Assembly: GCA_000727475.1 (NCBI GenBank)
Contig: KL647291.1
Location: 534,325-598,324, forward strand
DNA: 64,000 bases
DNA from: Sarcocystis neurona
Lineage: Eukaryota > Apicomplexa > Conoidasida > Eucoccidiorida > Sarcocystidae
Reading direction: 5' to 3'
The position numbers and the translations under genes were made by a program. Below are positions 1 through 11,292 of the stretch, piece after piece. The notes under the pieces were generated by a model. It did not search any database, was not told the origin of the DNA, and saw nothing but the letters and a program-made list of their open reading frames with translations. Every line of letters starts with the position of its first letter. The stretch's first letter is position 1.

Positions 1-1018
1 AATGCTTTATTATCGCTAGAGACTGGACACTTACCGATAGAGTTTCAAAGGCGTCCACCGTTTACGGTGTTTTTCCGACGTGCTTTTTGCATCGTGTACT
101 GTGTCTTTCCGCTGTTCTGCTGCGGTCGAAGTGAGTAGCGCAGCTGATGGTCGTCTGTATGGAGGGCCTTGCCCTTTCTTACTAAACGATGTTTTTTATC
201 TCTCTCTCCTACCAAATACATTCCAACGCACGAGGCCTACCGATGAAGCCAGAGGTCTCAAGACACATGGGATGTTTAGGCAAGGCGACAATGGGAAAAG
301 ACCGAGTACATAACCTCACGGCACATGGGATGTCCAGGCAAGGCGACAATGGAAAAGACCGAGTACATAACCCAGGCGGCCGACGTTAACATCCCCCAAG
401 CTGACGCGACCTTTTGCGCCTCGCGCCACTCTCGCCCTCGTGTGCCTTCCACAAAAGGCGAATCTGCACGCAGTGTCGTGAAACCTTCACGCACTGCGTC
501 TACCACCAAATGCACTTCTTGAGTGTCCATTACAAAGGATCGATTACCACCACCGGTAACCGGCCTGTTGTGCGTTGGATGTGCAGACGGGGGCCACAAT
601 GTGGAAAAAGGTGTTTGCATACCATACTGCAGGCAGTCTCATTTGAGGAAATACTTGCGATGTGCTGGCAGGGCGCGTTGCACACGTTGCTGTATATAAC
701 ATGGTGTCGGCACTGATTGCATATGGCAGACCCGCTGGAGACGGGTATAGGTGGATTCACGTGGGCACCTAAGAACCTCTTTTTGTCGGTGGCCCACACT
801 TCACCCTTTTGCAGGCAGGCAAAAAGAAACAGTCACGTTGTGTAGGCGTCCCCGCGTGCGCGCCCACTCATGAAGTGACACACGATCACCTTTATTTGTC
901 CGCACATCCAATTTGACCGGTGTTCAGCAAAAGGCCGTCTCCCGGGCGTAGGCTTTTTGCAGACGTGGATGCTCACAAGAGAACGAACAAAAGAACGACT
1001 CGGATCTGCGAGGCAGCA
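1..1018. other. No confident gene; unique sequence with one short duplication
   Basis: I see no reading frame with convincing coding character on either strand. Open frames are below 135 codons and overlap each other on both strands. The one structured item is the 58-bp direct duplication at 264-379, annotated separately. The stretch may be intergenic or may hold small exons that cannot be recognised by eye. Confidence 0.4.
264..379. repeat. 58-bp tandem duplication, two copies
   Basis: The unit starting cacatgggatgt at 264 recurs at 322. The copies differ by a few substitutions and one indel (gttt versus gtcc, gggaaaag versus ggaaaag). Both copies end in gaccgagtacataacc. No coding role is apparent. 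Confidence 0.85.
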
Positions 1019-1228
1019 ATGTCTCATCAAGGCTATAATCGTACCTCTCGCAACAAATTCGACTTAGTAGCGGATGACGTTGTGAAGCGACACCCACACA
1101 ACATTCTAAAAAATGCGTACGGCAGTCCACAAAAGCTGGAACAAGTTGCCTCCAGTTGGGCGTCCTTCGCAGCCCGTGAAGACGACAAGTTCTGGGACAG
1201 AGTCTATATCGATAGTCTGCGAATACGG
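1019..1228 (+). CDS. Candidate first exon of an unidentified gene
   Basis: ATG at 1019 opens 70 codons, beginning MSHQGYNRTSRNKF, with mixed charged, polar and hydrophobic composition (for example SSWASFAAREDDKFWDRVY) that looks coding. A plausible splice donor CGG|GTAGGG follows at 1229 in phase 0. I do not recognise the protein. Downstream exons were not located with any confidence; possible continuations exist around 2.5-2.76 kb on the same strand. It could be a chance open frame, since GC-rich DNA here keeps many frames open. Confidence 0.3.
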
Positions 1229-4200
1229 GTAGGGGAAGCCGCTGCTGAACTAACCTTACTACATTTTTACACAGTGCTGCGCGGGGGGGTCAGACTGAGA
1301 TGTGCCCATATGGGCGTCTGACAAAGCAGTGTGCGCTGTCCTTCCTACGAGCCCACAAAGCTACTGCCAGTAGATCTTCGTGCAGCTCCGTGGTGGCCGA
1401 CACATATGCAATACTTCCACGCATCAACCCACGTGCAGAAGCAAAGAGAATATATTAGTGTACTCTCTGCGTCAACGAATACCCGCTTGTGGCATGTGGA
1501 CGACAGGGGTGAGCAAACCGTCGTACTTAAGACCACACCTCTCTGCAGCCCATAACACTTGCTACGGGTCTGCATTGAACACACTGGCAGTCAAGCTTCG
1601 CCTCCGAAGAAGCCCGGCTTCCTGCGGTGCCCACATTGGCCTATTTCAGAGAACAAGGCAAGGAGAGCGTGTTTAAGCAAGATGCTGGTGGGGTTTACTG
1701 GCATAAAGGTATCTTACAGCCTGGCTTTGGATGAAATCGTATGACTCTACGTAGTCTGTTCCACGTACAGGTAGCATTTTAAAAAAAACGCCTCTCTGGG
1801 AGAATGCCTTGCAGGAATCTTCTGCTAAAATGCTGAAAGCATTCCCATTAAGTAGGGAGACGGAGAGCGCAACTGGTGGAAGTCTACTTGCCGTATACAT
1901 CCTCTTTTCAAGCCTGCGCGTCCTCAACTCCGCAAAACACCGTGATATTCACATTGAGTGGATTGAAGTTGCACTGCGCATCAGCTGAACAAGAGACATG
2001 AGAGACACGAAATAGTTACTTTCTCCTTGTGATAGAAGGTGTACGCAGGAAATATTCAAGACACATGAGGACGTTCAGTGATAGTGGCGCACACTGTGAG
2101 CCGAACTCTACCTACATCCTGCGCAATGCAGGTACAGTTTCGCCTTCCCATCTGAGGAATCTACAGAAACAAGTGAGGCGAACCAGCGCCCTCTGTGTCG
2201 CTAAGCATGCACTGAGAAATTCTGCTCCCCGTGCAAGCATCCTTCGAACGTGTACTTTTGCGAGGTCACCAGGCTCAAAAGCGTACTGTAAAGCAATTCG
2301 GTCACCGCGAACACGCTATTATCGCACCCAAGTCCTCGGCAACTGTTTGTCAACGGGACGTCTTTGTGCGCCGTAGGCGAACCAAGAAGAAATGAAAAAG
2401 TCGAAGGACCCTGTGGACAGAGTCGGGAGTAATGTTCGCCGGCGGCTGCAAACCCTTTAGTGGTTGCGTCAGGGGCGCGTTGTTGTGGGGAAGTTTGTTT
2501 TCATAGAAAACTTCCCCCCCTCTTTTGTGCAGAAAATATTTTTTTGATGTTGCCAGCCTGAAACTACAGATACGTGAGTGTTCACACGCTGTTCGAATTC
2601 AGTACGAATTTCTGTATAGGTTAGTGCTACAGCGGTTGCTTCCCGCCTCTTCCGACTATTCACACTTGCAGAAGTTAAACCTAAGGGAGTCTGCGAGGGA
2701 GTCTGCCGCTGCATGGGCTAGCACCGTGCTTAAGAAGGCGTGTTCCGCAGAGTCTTAAATTGCGCACTAGTGTTTCTAAGCGTCTGCGCTTGGTGGCCGA
2801 GGCAATCGATCCACGTCCTTTGACGGGCAAGGCGAGGGTAAAGAGGTCTGATTGTTTCTGTAGTAGGGAGCAAGTTCGATTAGGGTCCTCTCCCAGATTC
2901 TAAAGAACAAGATGCCAACAGGAATGACAATCTAGGCACCCGGGAACTTGAACACGCGGACGTTATGAGGTATTGTGCACGGCCTGGACAGTTACGGAAA
3001 AGCTCTTTGAGGGGAGTCAAGCCTCCCAGAAGACACTCTCCCTGATGACGTTTGCGCGGTGTAGGCACCTGTGTGAACCAACCCGTGACAGGTCAAGGTG
3101 TGCAAGTTGACTGAAGACCACCATCTTAATTTCACATACCGTTTCGCATTCGGGAACTCCTGTTGTTAGCAGCCGCCGAAGCAGTGCACGCAGCCCCTCC
3201 CCATCCGTATCGCGTCTTCACAATACACCCGGCTCCTCAGGTGGGACTGTTCTACATAAGCGGATCCAGAGGATTTGCGCTGTTGCGGTGGATGATTAGC
3301 ACGTACCTGCTGCACAACAGTGTCACGAATTCCCGAATAGTGGGCTCAACAACTAGGCACTGGTGCCCTTAGAAAGGTGTGGCTGGCACGCAAATCACCG
3401 TTCTCAGCGACAGCGTGGTTTGCGCCTAGGAGGCCGCAAGGAGAGGCTGCACGATAGTTTGGGACAATTTATATGGTCTCTTAGACACGTTGCACGACTC
3501 CACACAAAAAACAGCACTATGGACTGCGGGTGTGTGCACTTGGGACAGCGCCACAGGAGCTGTACCACCCAATGGTACGCTGCTGTGTACGGCCGGAAAA
3601 CTGCCTTGCGGAGCTATCTGCCGTAGCGGGCGGACCAGATTCGGCCAAATCGCCCAAGCAGATCTGTCTGAAAACCTGGATTGCTAAGAATCACTTCGTG
3701 TTCCTGGGCATCGAAAACCGCATCAACTGCGGAGGCCGTTGCCGTCCCTTTCTCGCTAGTTTCCTGGTGCCAGTGTATCCGTGGGTATGGTGCGTACTTC
3801 TCTTAAAGGAATAAGGTTCTACGCTACAGAAGACAGCATTCTGAGTGGAGGTGCTTCAACGTGTCAAATCGACGGCACCGCACCACAAGTGCTACACCAA
3901 GTCATCCTTGTGTCGACATGCTTCACAGCTTCAGATCGACAACTACACGCCTGCAAAGCTCAAGCAGACCACTTTTGTGCGGTCGTATTTGATTGCATCT
4001 CGGCTCGAAGGAACGTTGTATGCGTTGCGGGAGGCAGCACTCCAGTTGCAGAATGGACTCCATGCACACACACAGCTTACGCCTTACACAACTTTCTTAG
4101 GCCGCAGCAGGAGTTCGATCTCCCAGTTGCGCTAGATGTCACCGCTGTCAGAACGGGTTATTTGTGTTCGGTCCAATCAGCCGGTAGCAAAAATGGCGTC

Positions 4201-7179
4201 CTAAACAATATCCCACTACGTGTCACTGGCGCACTGCGTGTCGCACGCCTGTACCTTGCCAGCGCCACCTGCCACCGTCCGACGATTCCAGGTGCGCACC
4301 ATGGTCTGCATCTCTGCGAGACCGCAGGCACACAGCGTTGAAAAGATCATCGTCAGCAAATAATCCCTGTGTGCGCGTGTGAGTGTACCATTTTCAATGC
4401 GCTGTCTGTAACCTGAAGGCAGCCTGCTCTGCATAGCCAGCGTATTCCTTCTCTGCAGGAAACATGGTGAAGCCGGGACGCCACGTAATACCTTATCTTT
4501 ATGTTGCAGGATGCAAGCATCGGAGCGCGTCGTGAACCAGGCGGCTGCCCTGCGCAGTTCGCATCTCCAGTCGCAGCAAGCACTGCAGCTTTGGCGTGGT
4601 TGACTTGGCGGTCGCTGATACCCTGGAGTGTTGTGGAGCTGCTCCCGGATTCACTCGGATGCAGTTGTTCCCCTGGCTGCCTCTTTCTGTCACTGTACGT
4701 GCATGGTGGAATGCGCCCAGAAAGCTTTCTTGTGCAACGGCGTTGTCGTGCACTGTCCCGGGCACCGTAGGACGGTGGACCGGCCAGCTCGCCCTCGTAA
4801 GGGCAAAATTTCTGTGCGTGGCCCACAGGTGTCCAGTCTGGTGCGGGAAGACAGGCGGAGAGGAGCCAGTACCTCTTCTGATTGAACAGCACGCCTGTCA
4901 AACCAGTATCGCAGAACGTCGGTTGTCCCACCAGGACATGCGAAGCGACGCCATACGGAAACCTTAGAAACGTAGAGATCACGTGGGGTGTGCGTACCGC
5001 AGCAGTCAACAGATCCACTCCTGCTTGTAGTGGCTGCACACGTACCTGTTGACGAATTTCCTTTCCATTCGGGCAGTGATAACACGTACAAAGAGTGACC
5101 TAGTTCTTTCACGTCTGCTGCATGCGACAAGCTACGGGAATATCTGTCCATTTGAAGTGCAAAAAACTCCGCGCGCGCAGGGTCTGGCCACAAGGGATGA
5201 TCCATCGGTAGTCAATGCATGCACCACATTTACACGTTCAAACTCGTGCGTGCTACGACCAAGGACTCCTTCTTCGTTTGGACGAAGGAAACTGTACTTA
5301 CCAGAGTACTGCTTGCAGTCGGCTGAAAAACGCTTGACTATCCGACCGCCAAAGGCGGAAATGTGTCAAAAAACATTTTCTTCTCTTAGGGGCTTGCACT
5401 GCTGATGGACTACGCAAGAAATGCCGTGACGTAGGCAGGTTCTTTGCAGTCCGAGGTACAAACTCAAGTTTGTTGTCATTCGCACAGATGTCCCAGTGGC
5501 GGATGACTGCGGACTACATCGCTTTCCCGAAAAAGCTACTGGGGGTGCGTCGGGCAACTTACAGCTTCTTGACTGATCGTCGTCTGCATCACGTGGGGGA
5601 AAGTAAGGCCACTGCACGTAGACATCATACGTGTCGCCAGGGAAAATTACGTTGGGTGACAATAACCCGTCGATGATGCACGACACACCTCTACACTGGT
5701 CAAGACACTACTCCATGGGTACACCGTCGCAACGGTCATTCCCGACCCTAGTGAGAACAGGACCTTCAACGCTGATAAAATCGGTAGTTGATCATTAATA
5801 CCCGTAGCAGTCGATAAAACATAACCATGGGATGGAGGCTGGTGCAAGACTTCGGCCAGCCCGTTGGGAACCAGTGTGAATAAGGCTTCTTTGTTGACCT
5901 TCGAGTAGACTCTAGCGGCGTGTATCGTCGCGTCCATATACCTTCCTACTTCTAGAATATGTCGTGTTCCACTCTAGCGACGTGTGTCGTCGCGTCCATA
6001 TACCTTCCTACTTCAAGAATATGTCGTGTTCCACGCTGACAAATCAGCTGCATCGCTTGGCGAATTAAACGCACGCAACCACCACGGTATATGTGGATCC
6101 TCGGTTACAATCCGTTGGCCGCACCTGCGTATCGACATCCAGTCACCCAAGCAACTACCAACTACAGAACGATCGCAGTCTTCGTTTTTGCTTCTCCTTC
6201 GCCAGCAGAATCGCCGCGAAACCAGTCGTTGGTCGTGGTTCTGGAGGATACCGGTCAGAACGGCATTACCCACAAGTTCTCCGTCCTTGCCATTTTGCGA
6301 GCCTTGCCGCACAGTGGTTGTCATTGGTGTTCCTCTGTACTGTTGTTGAAGCTGCTTTACTACCAGTCTGCAAACGATGGTGTGGAACTCAACACTGCGC
6401 TCATCGCGATGCAGGTTCTGCTGAGTAATACGGATGCACAGATTACATTGTTTGGGATAAATGTTTCCTGCGGCGTAGACGGTTTGAACTGTATGACTAA
6501 TCATTTCATCACTACACCCTCCCGAGGCGAATAGTTGCAGACAACTCTGCCAGAGTGTGAAGAGGTGGATGCGCATATGACATACAGAGACTGTGCTAAT
6601 TGCGCCGCCGACTTTCATACACCGCAGCTTCTCCCCGATGCCCCGATGCACCATGCTCCTGGTTACAACGAACAGCTGAGATACTGGAATATCCTACGAT
6701 TTGAGCATCAGCCGAAGAGAGAGGGCCCAACAGCCGGGAGCGCATTAGTCTTCCTGGTCTGAATGTTGTGCAGCTTGACGCAGACAAAAGGTCGCTTCTT
6801 TCTCCAGCGCATGACAGGATGCGGCAGTAGGACGTGTACCCAGCGGCATTCAGACGTGCCTTCAGGCTCGCGCAGCAACACGTGACGGGGCAGCCCCCAC
6901 TACGAGCAAAATGATACCATTAAGGCAACATCGAGTGAGAATCCTTGCTGGCGTGTACCGTATACCTTAAGGCGGGCATGGAAAGCCCATTGGAGCGAAT
7001 AGCATTTCTGATGTTTTTCGATTGGAATGTAGACACGTTGGTTTCACAGCACCCTAAAGACCAAGATTCGGTATGGAAGCTGGGATCGGTGTGAGAGCTC
7101 CTTCAGCTTCCATATCTGTGCCTTTGTTCAATTTCAACTCGGATTCCCCCTGCTTGCGGTCGGGACACTTCACCGGACC
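1229..7179. other. No confident gene; scattered short open frames
   Basis: Frames up to about 228 codons are open on both strands (3781-4341 on +, 4353-5039 and 6013-6654 on -), but they overlap, carry no recognisable domain, and lack a coherent chain of splice sites. The frame at 2525-2758 (+) has coding-like composition (KLQIRECSHAVRIQYEF) and a fair acceptor near 2560, and may be a real terminal exon. I looked for reverse transcriptase, integrase and surface-antigen signatures and saw none. Confidence 0.3.
5910..6034. repeat. 62-bp tandem duplication, two copies
   Basis: The unit starting tctagcg at 5911 recurs at 5973. Both copies contain cgtcgcgtccatatacc and aatatgtcgtgttccac. About four mismatches separate the copies, so the duplication is fairly recent. 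Nothing around it looks coding. Confidence 0.85.
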
Positions 7180-7325
7180 ATGTGTCGGCGACTTTCACCC
7201 TCCGGTGACGTCGGCAGCGTCCTAGTTTTCAACAGGAGCACAAGACGCTTTTTTGCGTCCCTCACCGGTCCACTGAAACCAGTGTACAACCTCTTCAACG
7301 GCCGCCGGAAAGCGCAAGCCAAACG
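7180..7325 (+). CDS. Candidate first exon, presequence-like N terminus
   Basis: The frame from ATG at 7180 codes MCRRLSPSGDVGSVLVFNRS followed by an Arg/Phe/Ser-rich stretch, resembling a mitochondrial targeting presequence. It ends at a good donor, AACG|GTGCGT, at 7326. A strong acceptor (tattttgcag) lies near 7533, but both continuing frames stop within 20 codons. The protein is unidentified. On the opposite strand about 7.45-7.62 kb there is a competing open frame with coding-like composition, so the strand is not certain. Confidence 0.25.
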
Positions 7326-8387
7326 GTGCGTGCTAGCTGCCTCAAGCGCACACGGTTGTGGCTTTAGCTGTGTAGTATGAATTAAGCATGGGCCACACAG
7401 TTAAGCTCCTGTGGCCTGTGGAGACTACTTTCTGAGGTAGCGCGTGCGATTTCCTACACATCCATGCATCGTGGCTTCTATGATGTACAGCAACCGTCTT
7501 GCGCCTCCGTCGGCCATTGTCACCTGTGAATGATATTTTGCAGACTTCCTCCGGTTTGCCGCGCTTCAATTTTAAAGACAAATTTAGTATAGCTAGCGAC
7601 TGACGGAGCTCGGAAGACAAAAAAGCGCTGCGCGTGGACTAACAAACATCCCCGAAAAAAAAACATGTTCCTTCTCATTCCCCAAGTTGCCGACATGATC
7701 GTGGTGCTTCCGCACCCGCATCATGTGTCGCACCGACGCGCTCTCGCTCAGTGGTACCATCAGCATTACACAGTACAAGGGACTAACGTTTCGACAATAA
7801 CCACCCGGGCTGTCGATATTGTCACAACACAAGACCTATGAAGGTGAAGCGTTCAAGTAGTCATGTCCTTTGAGGAATGCCACATGGTTGAAGTCGTGGT
7901 CCACCACATTTTAAGAAATGTGCAACAGCAGCAGGAGCGTAGCTTCCTCCCCATTCCCCGTAATTGGAAAACCTACCACACGCACATATGGCATGTGCGG
8001 TCATAGTGGCAGGGAAGGCTTCTTTTGATTTTTGAACGTCAGTGCGGTCTGTCCTGGTTTAGCATCCGCTCTTGAACAGCAGGCTGTCCTCTCTTAACAA
8101 CCCCCGCGGTGCAACGTACTTGAGAACTTGCTGCGCCGCAACCGGCGAGCCTCTGCGTGCGCGGGGCGTGCAACTTCGGGAGGGTTTTCACGGTGTACTG
8201 CTACAGCTGAATATTGTGTGAATAGCATTTTCCGAAGGCGACCAAACTTTACCGAGGAAAATGTCGCGGTGAGGGAGTGCGTATCCCTGTCGTTGCTGGA
8301 CAAACCCTCCCTTGATTCAGCACATCTGGGTTGGTTTGTACGAATTTCGGCCCCCGTACCGCCCTCCCGCTGAAGTAAAACGGGTAG

Positions 8388-8633
8388 AACGTGGTCTGCG
8401 CGCCATCGGGAAATGCTTCTCTGGAGACGCGTGTCCATGCGCTCTTGTTCAAGCTGTCTGCGAAGAAATATGTTCAAGTTACTCCTTTTCTGCGGCACTT
8501 GCTGAAACCCAAAGACGCGATATCAGCAATCCGCGAGCTTCACGCCGTTCCCTTGCTACGTCGCGTAGCAGGCGCGCCAGCAGTGGATCCAGGGTCCTAC
8601 CAGACTCCTGAGCGTTTGCCTGTGAACCTTTGC
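8388..8633 (+). CDS. Candidate internal exon of an unidentified helical protein
   Basis: An in-frame TAG at 8385-8387 ends in an AG that can serve as acceptor. The frame then runs 82 codons to a donor TGC|GTATGC at 8634, so the exon is phase 0 at both ends. The peptide is amphipathic and helical (HALLFKLSAKKYVQVTPFL, then HLLKPKDAISAIRELHAVPL), which looks genuinely coding. I recognise no family. Neighbouring exons were not found. A minus-strand frame (8094-8498) covers the same bases and is a weaker alternative. Confidence 0.3.
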
Positions 8634-9512
8634 GTATGCACTAGCGTGGGAGGATGAAGGGGCGCACCAGTAGGAGGCGTACCTACATGAATACTTAACG
8701 TACTCATGTGCACATACGCACACATGTACGTGCATGTAATACGTGCACCGGGTCGACACAAGTGCAGAGCATTGCAGACGCCTGCACAAAATCATAGGAG
8801 GCAATAGCGCCGTTGAACTGAGGACTGCAAGGACAGCTCTGACGTTGTTGTCTACCAACTTTCCACCCCAAAGACTCTACGCAAGACGGCCAGTGCTAGA
8901 ATCAGTACGCGTGCCAAGCAGTTCGCTGCAATTAGGTACATTTGCACTCGTTTTCCTGTGTAAACATATTGGGCCAAACTGAAGTGAGCGCTTCAGGATG
9001 GTAGTGCAGGTGTCTACGGCGCACGCGCAGCGGACTCTCCTCTCTTGGGATTACAAGATCGCCGAGATAAGAATCAAACAACAGCAAGCGCCGAACCATA
9101 TCAGCAGCAACCGGTCTTGTGCGACTCTCTCTGCGCGGTCAGAGGAAAGTTATAGACGCTGAATCCGAAGTGTTTATGTGTACAGTTTCTCGCGCGCGCC
9201 GCCTTCTCTGTCGATCTCCCCTGCTTCTGCGATTACTCAAAGGTTGAGGGCCGAATGTGACCCACCAGATACACGTGCTAATGCTACTATTGATGCGGTG
9301 AATAACGCGCCTCTTTGCGTGATAAAGTCGACAGCAGATGGCTCGGTGAAGCCGCCGCCTGCACACGAGTTTGCTAGGTGGAAACGGCACCTCAGCGTTG
9401 AGGGCGGGCGAGCGCCTACGTGTAGCGGTTACAGCACGGTGAGAGTCTAGTTTAGGTTCGCACACCACGAGGCTGAACACGCCCACCAGCCCAATCGCTT
9501 TACTCGAAAGGG
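8634..9512. other. No gene seen; probable upstream region of the SET/HMG gene
   Basis: No frame with coding character was found. A minus-strand open frame (9139-9963) with a hydrophobic stretch runs across the 3' part, but its remainder is Arg-rich and it lies antisense to the better-supported plus-strand exon, so I treat it as a shadow. Promoter elements of apicomplexan genes cannot be read reliably by eye. Confidence 0.3.
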
Positions 9513-9654
9513 ATGCCGAGACTGCGTAAGAAACAAGCGCAAGAAGCGAGGCTAGCAGCAGCAGGAGGCACAGATTGGCAGTATCGTTGCTCGTGTGCAG
9601 GGGGTTCATTGCCTTCCAGCAGCAATTGGCGTGCGCAAGAATCCTGCGTGGACG

Positions 9655-11292
9655 ATGACGCAAAACTATGCTGTAAACTCGAACAACCGCCCCGGCGCCC
9701 GCGATACCAGCCATAGCAGCTGCAGCAACACCGTTGCGGGTAGGCGGCGCCCCTCTTTTCGCAAGTACAGCAGTACCGAGGGGTGGGCTTCCTCTGTGGA
9801 ATTGGCTTGCGATTTGAGTAAGCGGGCAGCGGGTGCTGCAACGGCGGCGCTGCTCTCTGCGTTCTCTCCGTCTTCTCCAGGCAAACCCAACAACAACGGA
9901 GCCGTTATGTGTCTCTCTCTGACTTCGGCTGCGGCGAACTTCCAGGCAGAGGCGCACGTCCATGAGAGATCCACTGCGCAGGTCTGGACAGAGAGAATTG
10001 AGGGGAAATCCCGTGTCCCTCTGCTGACGCTGGAGGAGTGTTCGGCGTCCTTCTCTGTTCCTAATGTCAACTCAAATGGTGCATCATCCGCGGCACGCTC
10101 TGCTGCTGCACCTGGTGCAACAGTGGATGCGGATGTCTCCCAAGTTTCCCCTTGCTCCGTTGTGATTCCATCTCCTCGCACACAGCATGCTGCCGCTGGA
10201 GCTACGACCGCGTCCGGCTCCCCAGATGCTGCTACGCCGTCTTCAACAGCGAGCGTCTCACCAGCAAGGAAACCTTGTAGCACTGCTGGCGTCATGAAAA
10301 CTGCCGAAGAAGACGCACCTCGGACAAAAACACGTGCAACGCCTCCACACTTTATCTCTCCCGTTGTGGACGGGCCCCGCGCGGAAATCGGAGACACTTC
10401 GAGCCACGGAGAAGCCGCTGCGCCTCCAAGAGGGGCAGCTGTCGTAGAAGATACCTCTCCTGCGAGAGACGCCTTTAAAGTACCGCAGACCTCTGGAGAA
10501 AGCGACCGCGAGGACTCTGCACCTTATCATGACGAACCGAAGGCCGACGTTGCAAGTTCCTGTGCCTGGTCAGGAGAACCGAACTCGGCAGAAACTTTGC
10601 AGCTTTGTGTAACAGCTCGTCCAGCCGAGGATCGTCTCACGACACGCACCGCTGGGCCACGCCTTTGCCTATCTCGAGAAGCTGTTGAAGCCGCGGTCAC
10701 TCCGGCTGGGGCAGACGCTGCTTTTGTTGCGCGTGGCATTAGCAGTCGTACAGCTTCGCCTGCCGCTGTAGCAGCAGTCAAACTTACAGCAACGTCTGTG
10801 GTGGGAACAAAGCCTAAAAATGAGGACAGGGCCGGACGGGCAGAACAAGGACCTGGAACACTGCACGAAGGACAGATTGAAACGGACTGCCATAGCGGAA
10901 GCAGTAGCACCCAAATCCAACGCACTGAAGGGGATGCTTTGGCAGCTAGACACGCGCCAACGCAAGTCAAGGACTTAACGTCTGGAAGATCTCAGCAGGC
11001 ACAGATAGAAACGGGCCCCCGAAGTGTCCGCCTGAACGAAAGCGAGGAGGGAGACACAGCGCACTCTTCCGTCCATCAAGGCACAGGGAGGACTACTGAC
11101 GGGACGCAGACAAAGGGCACCAGCAGCGAGCCCGCCATTAGTACGGACACGAAGAAGGGCAAGACGTTACCCGTGGACGAGCGTGCTGGAAGGTTGAGTG
11201 ACAAACTGCGCGCCAAGTTCAAACGAGAGTTCAATCGTAGCTGGGTTGATATTAACAGCGCGCCTTCGTGGCCCCCTATAAAAAAGACAAAG
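9655..11292 (+). CDS. Long disordered N-terminal exon
   Basis: About 546 codons from ATG 9655 are rich in Ala, Ser, Thr, Pro and Glu with no hydrophobic core, typical of disordered regions in apicomplexan nuclear proteins. The last 40 residues turn basic and structured (LRAKFKREFNRSWVDINSAP). The exon ends AAG|GTATTT at 11293 in phase 0. No domain is recognised. A plus-strand reading is preferred because this frame is the longest in the area and has normal amino-acid mixture, whereas the overlapping minus frames are Arg/Cys-rich. Confidence 0.6.

Noticed and set aside
3781..5205. Overlapping ORFs considered as a decayed retrotransposon or surface antigen
   Set aside because: No reverse transcriptase, RNase H, integrase or cysteine-pattern motif could be seen in any frame, and no long terminal repeats flank the area.
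9139..9963. 274-codon minus-strand ORF with one hydrophobic stretch
   Set aside because: It is mostly antisense to the long plus-strand exon and Arg-rich, with no domain; a shadow frame is more likely.
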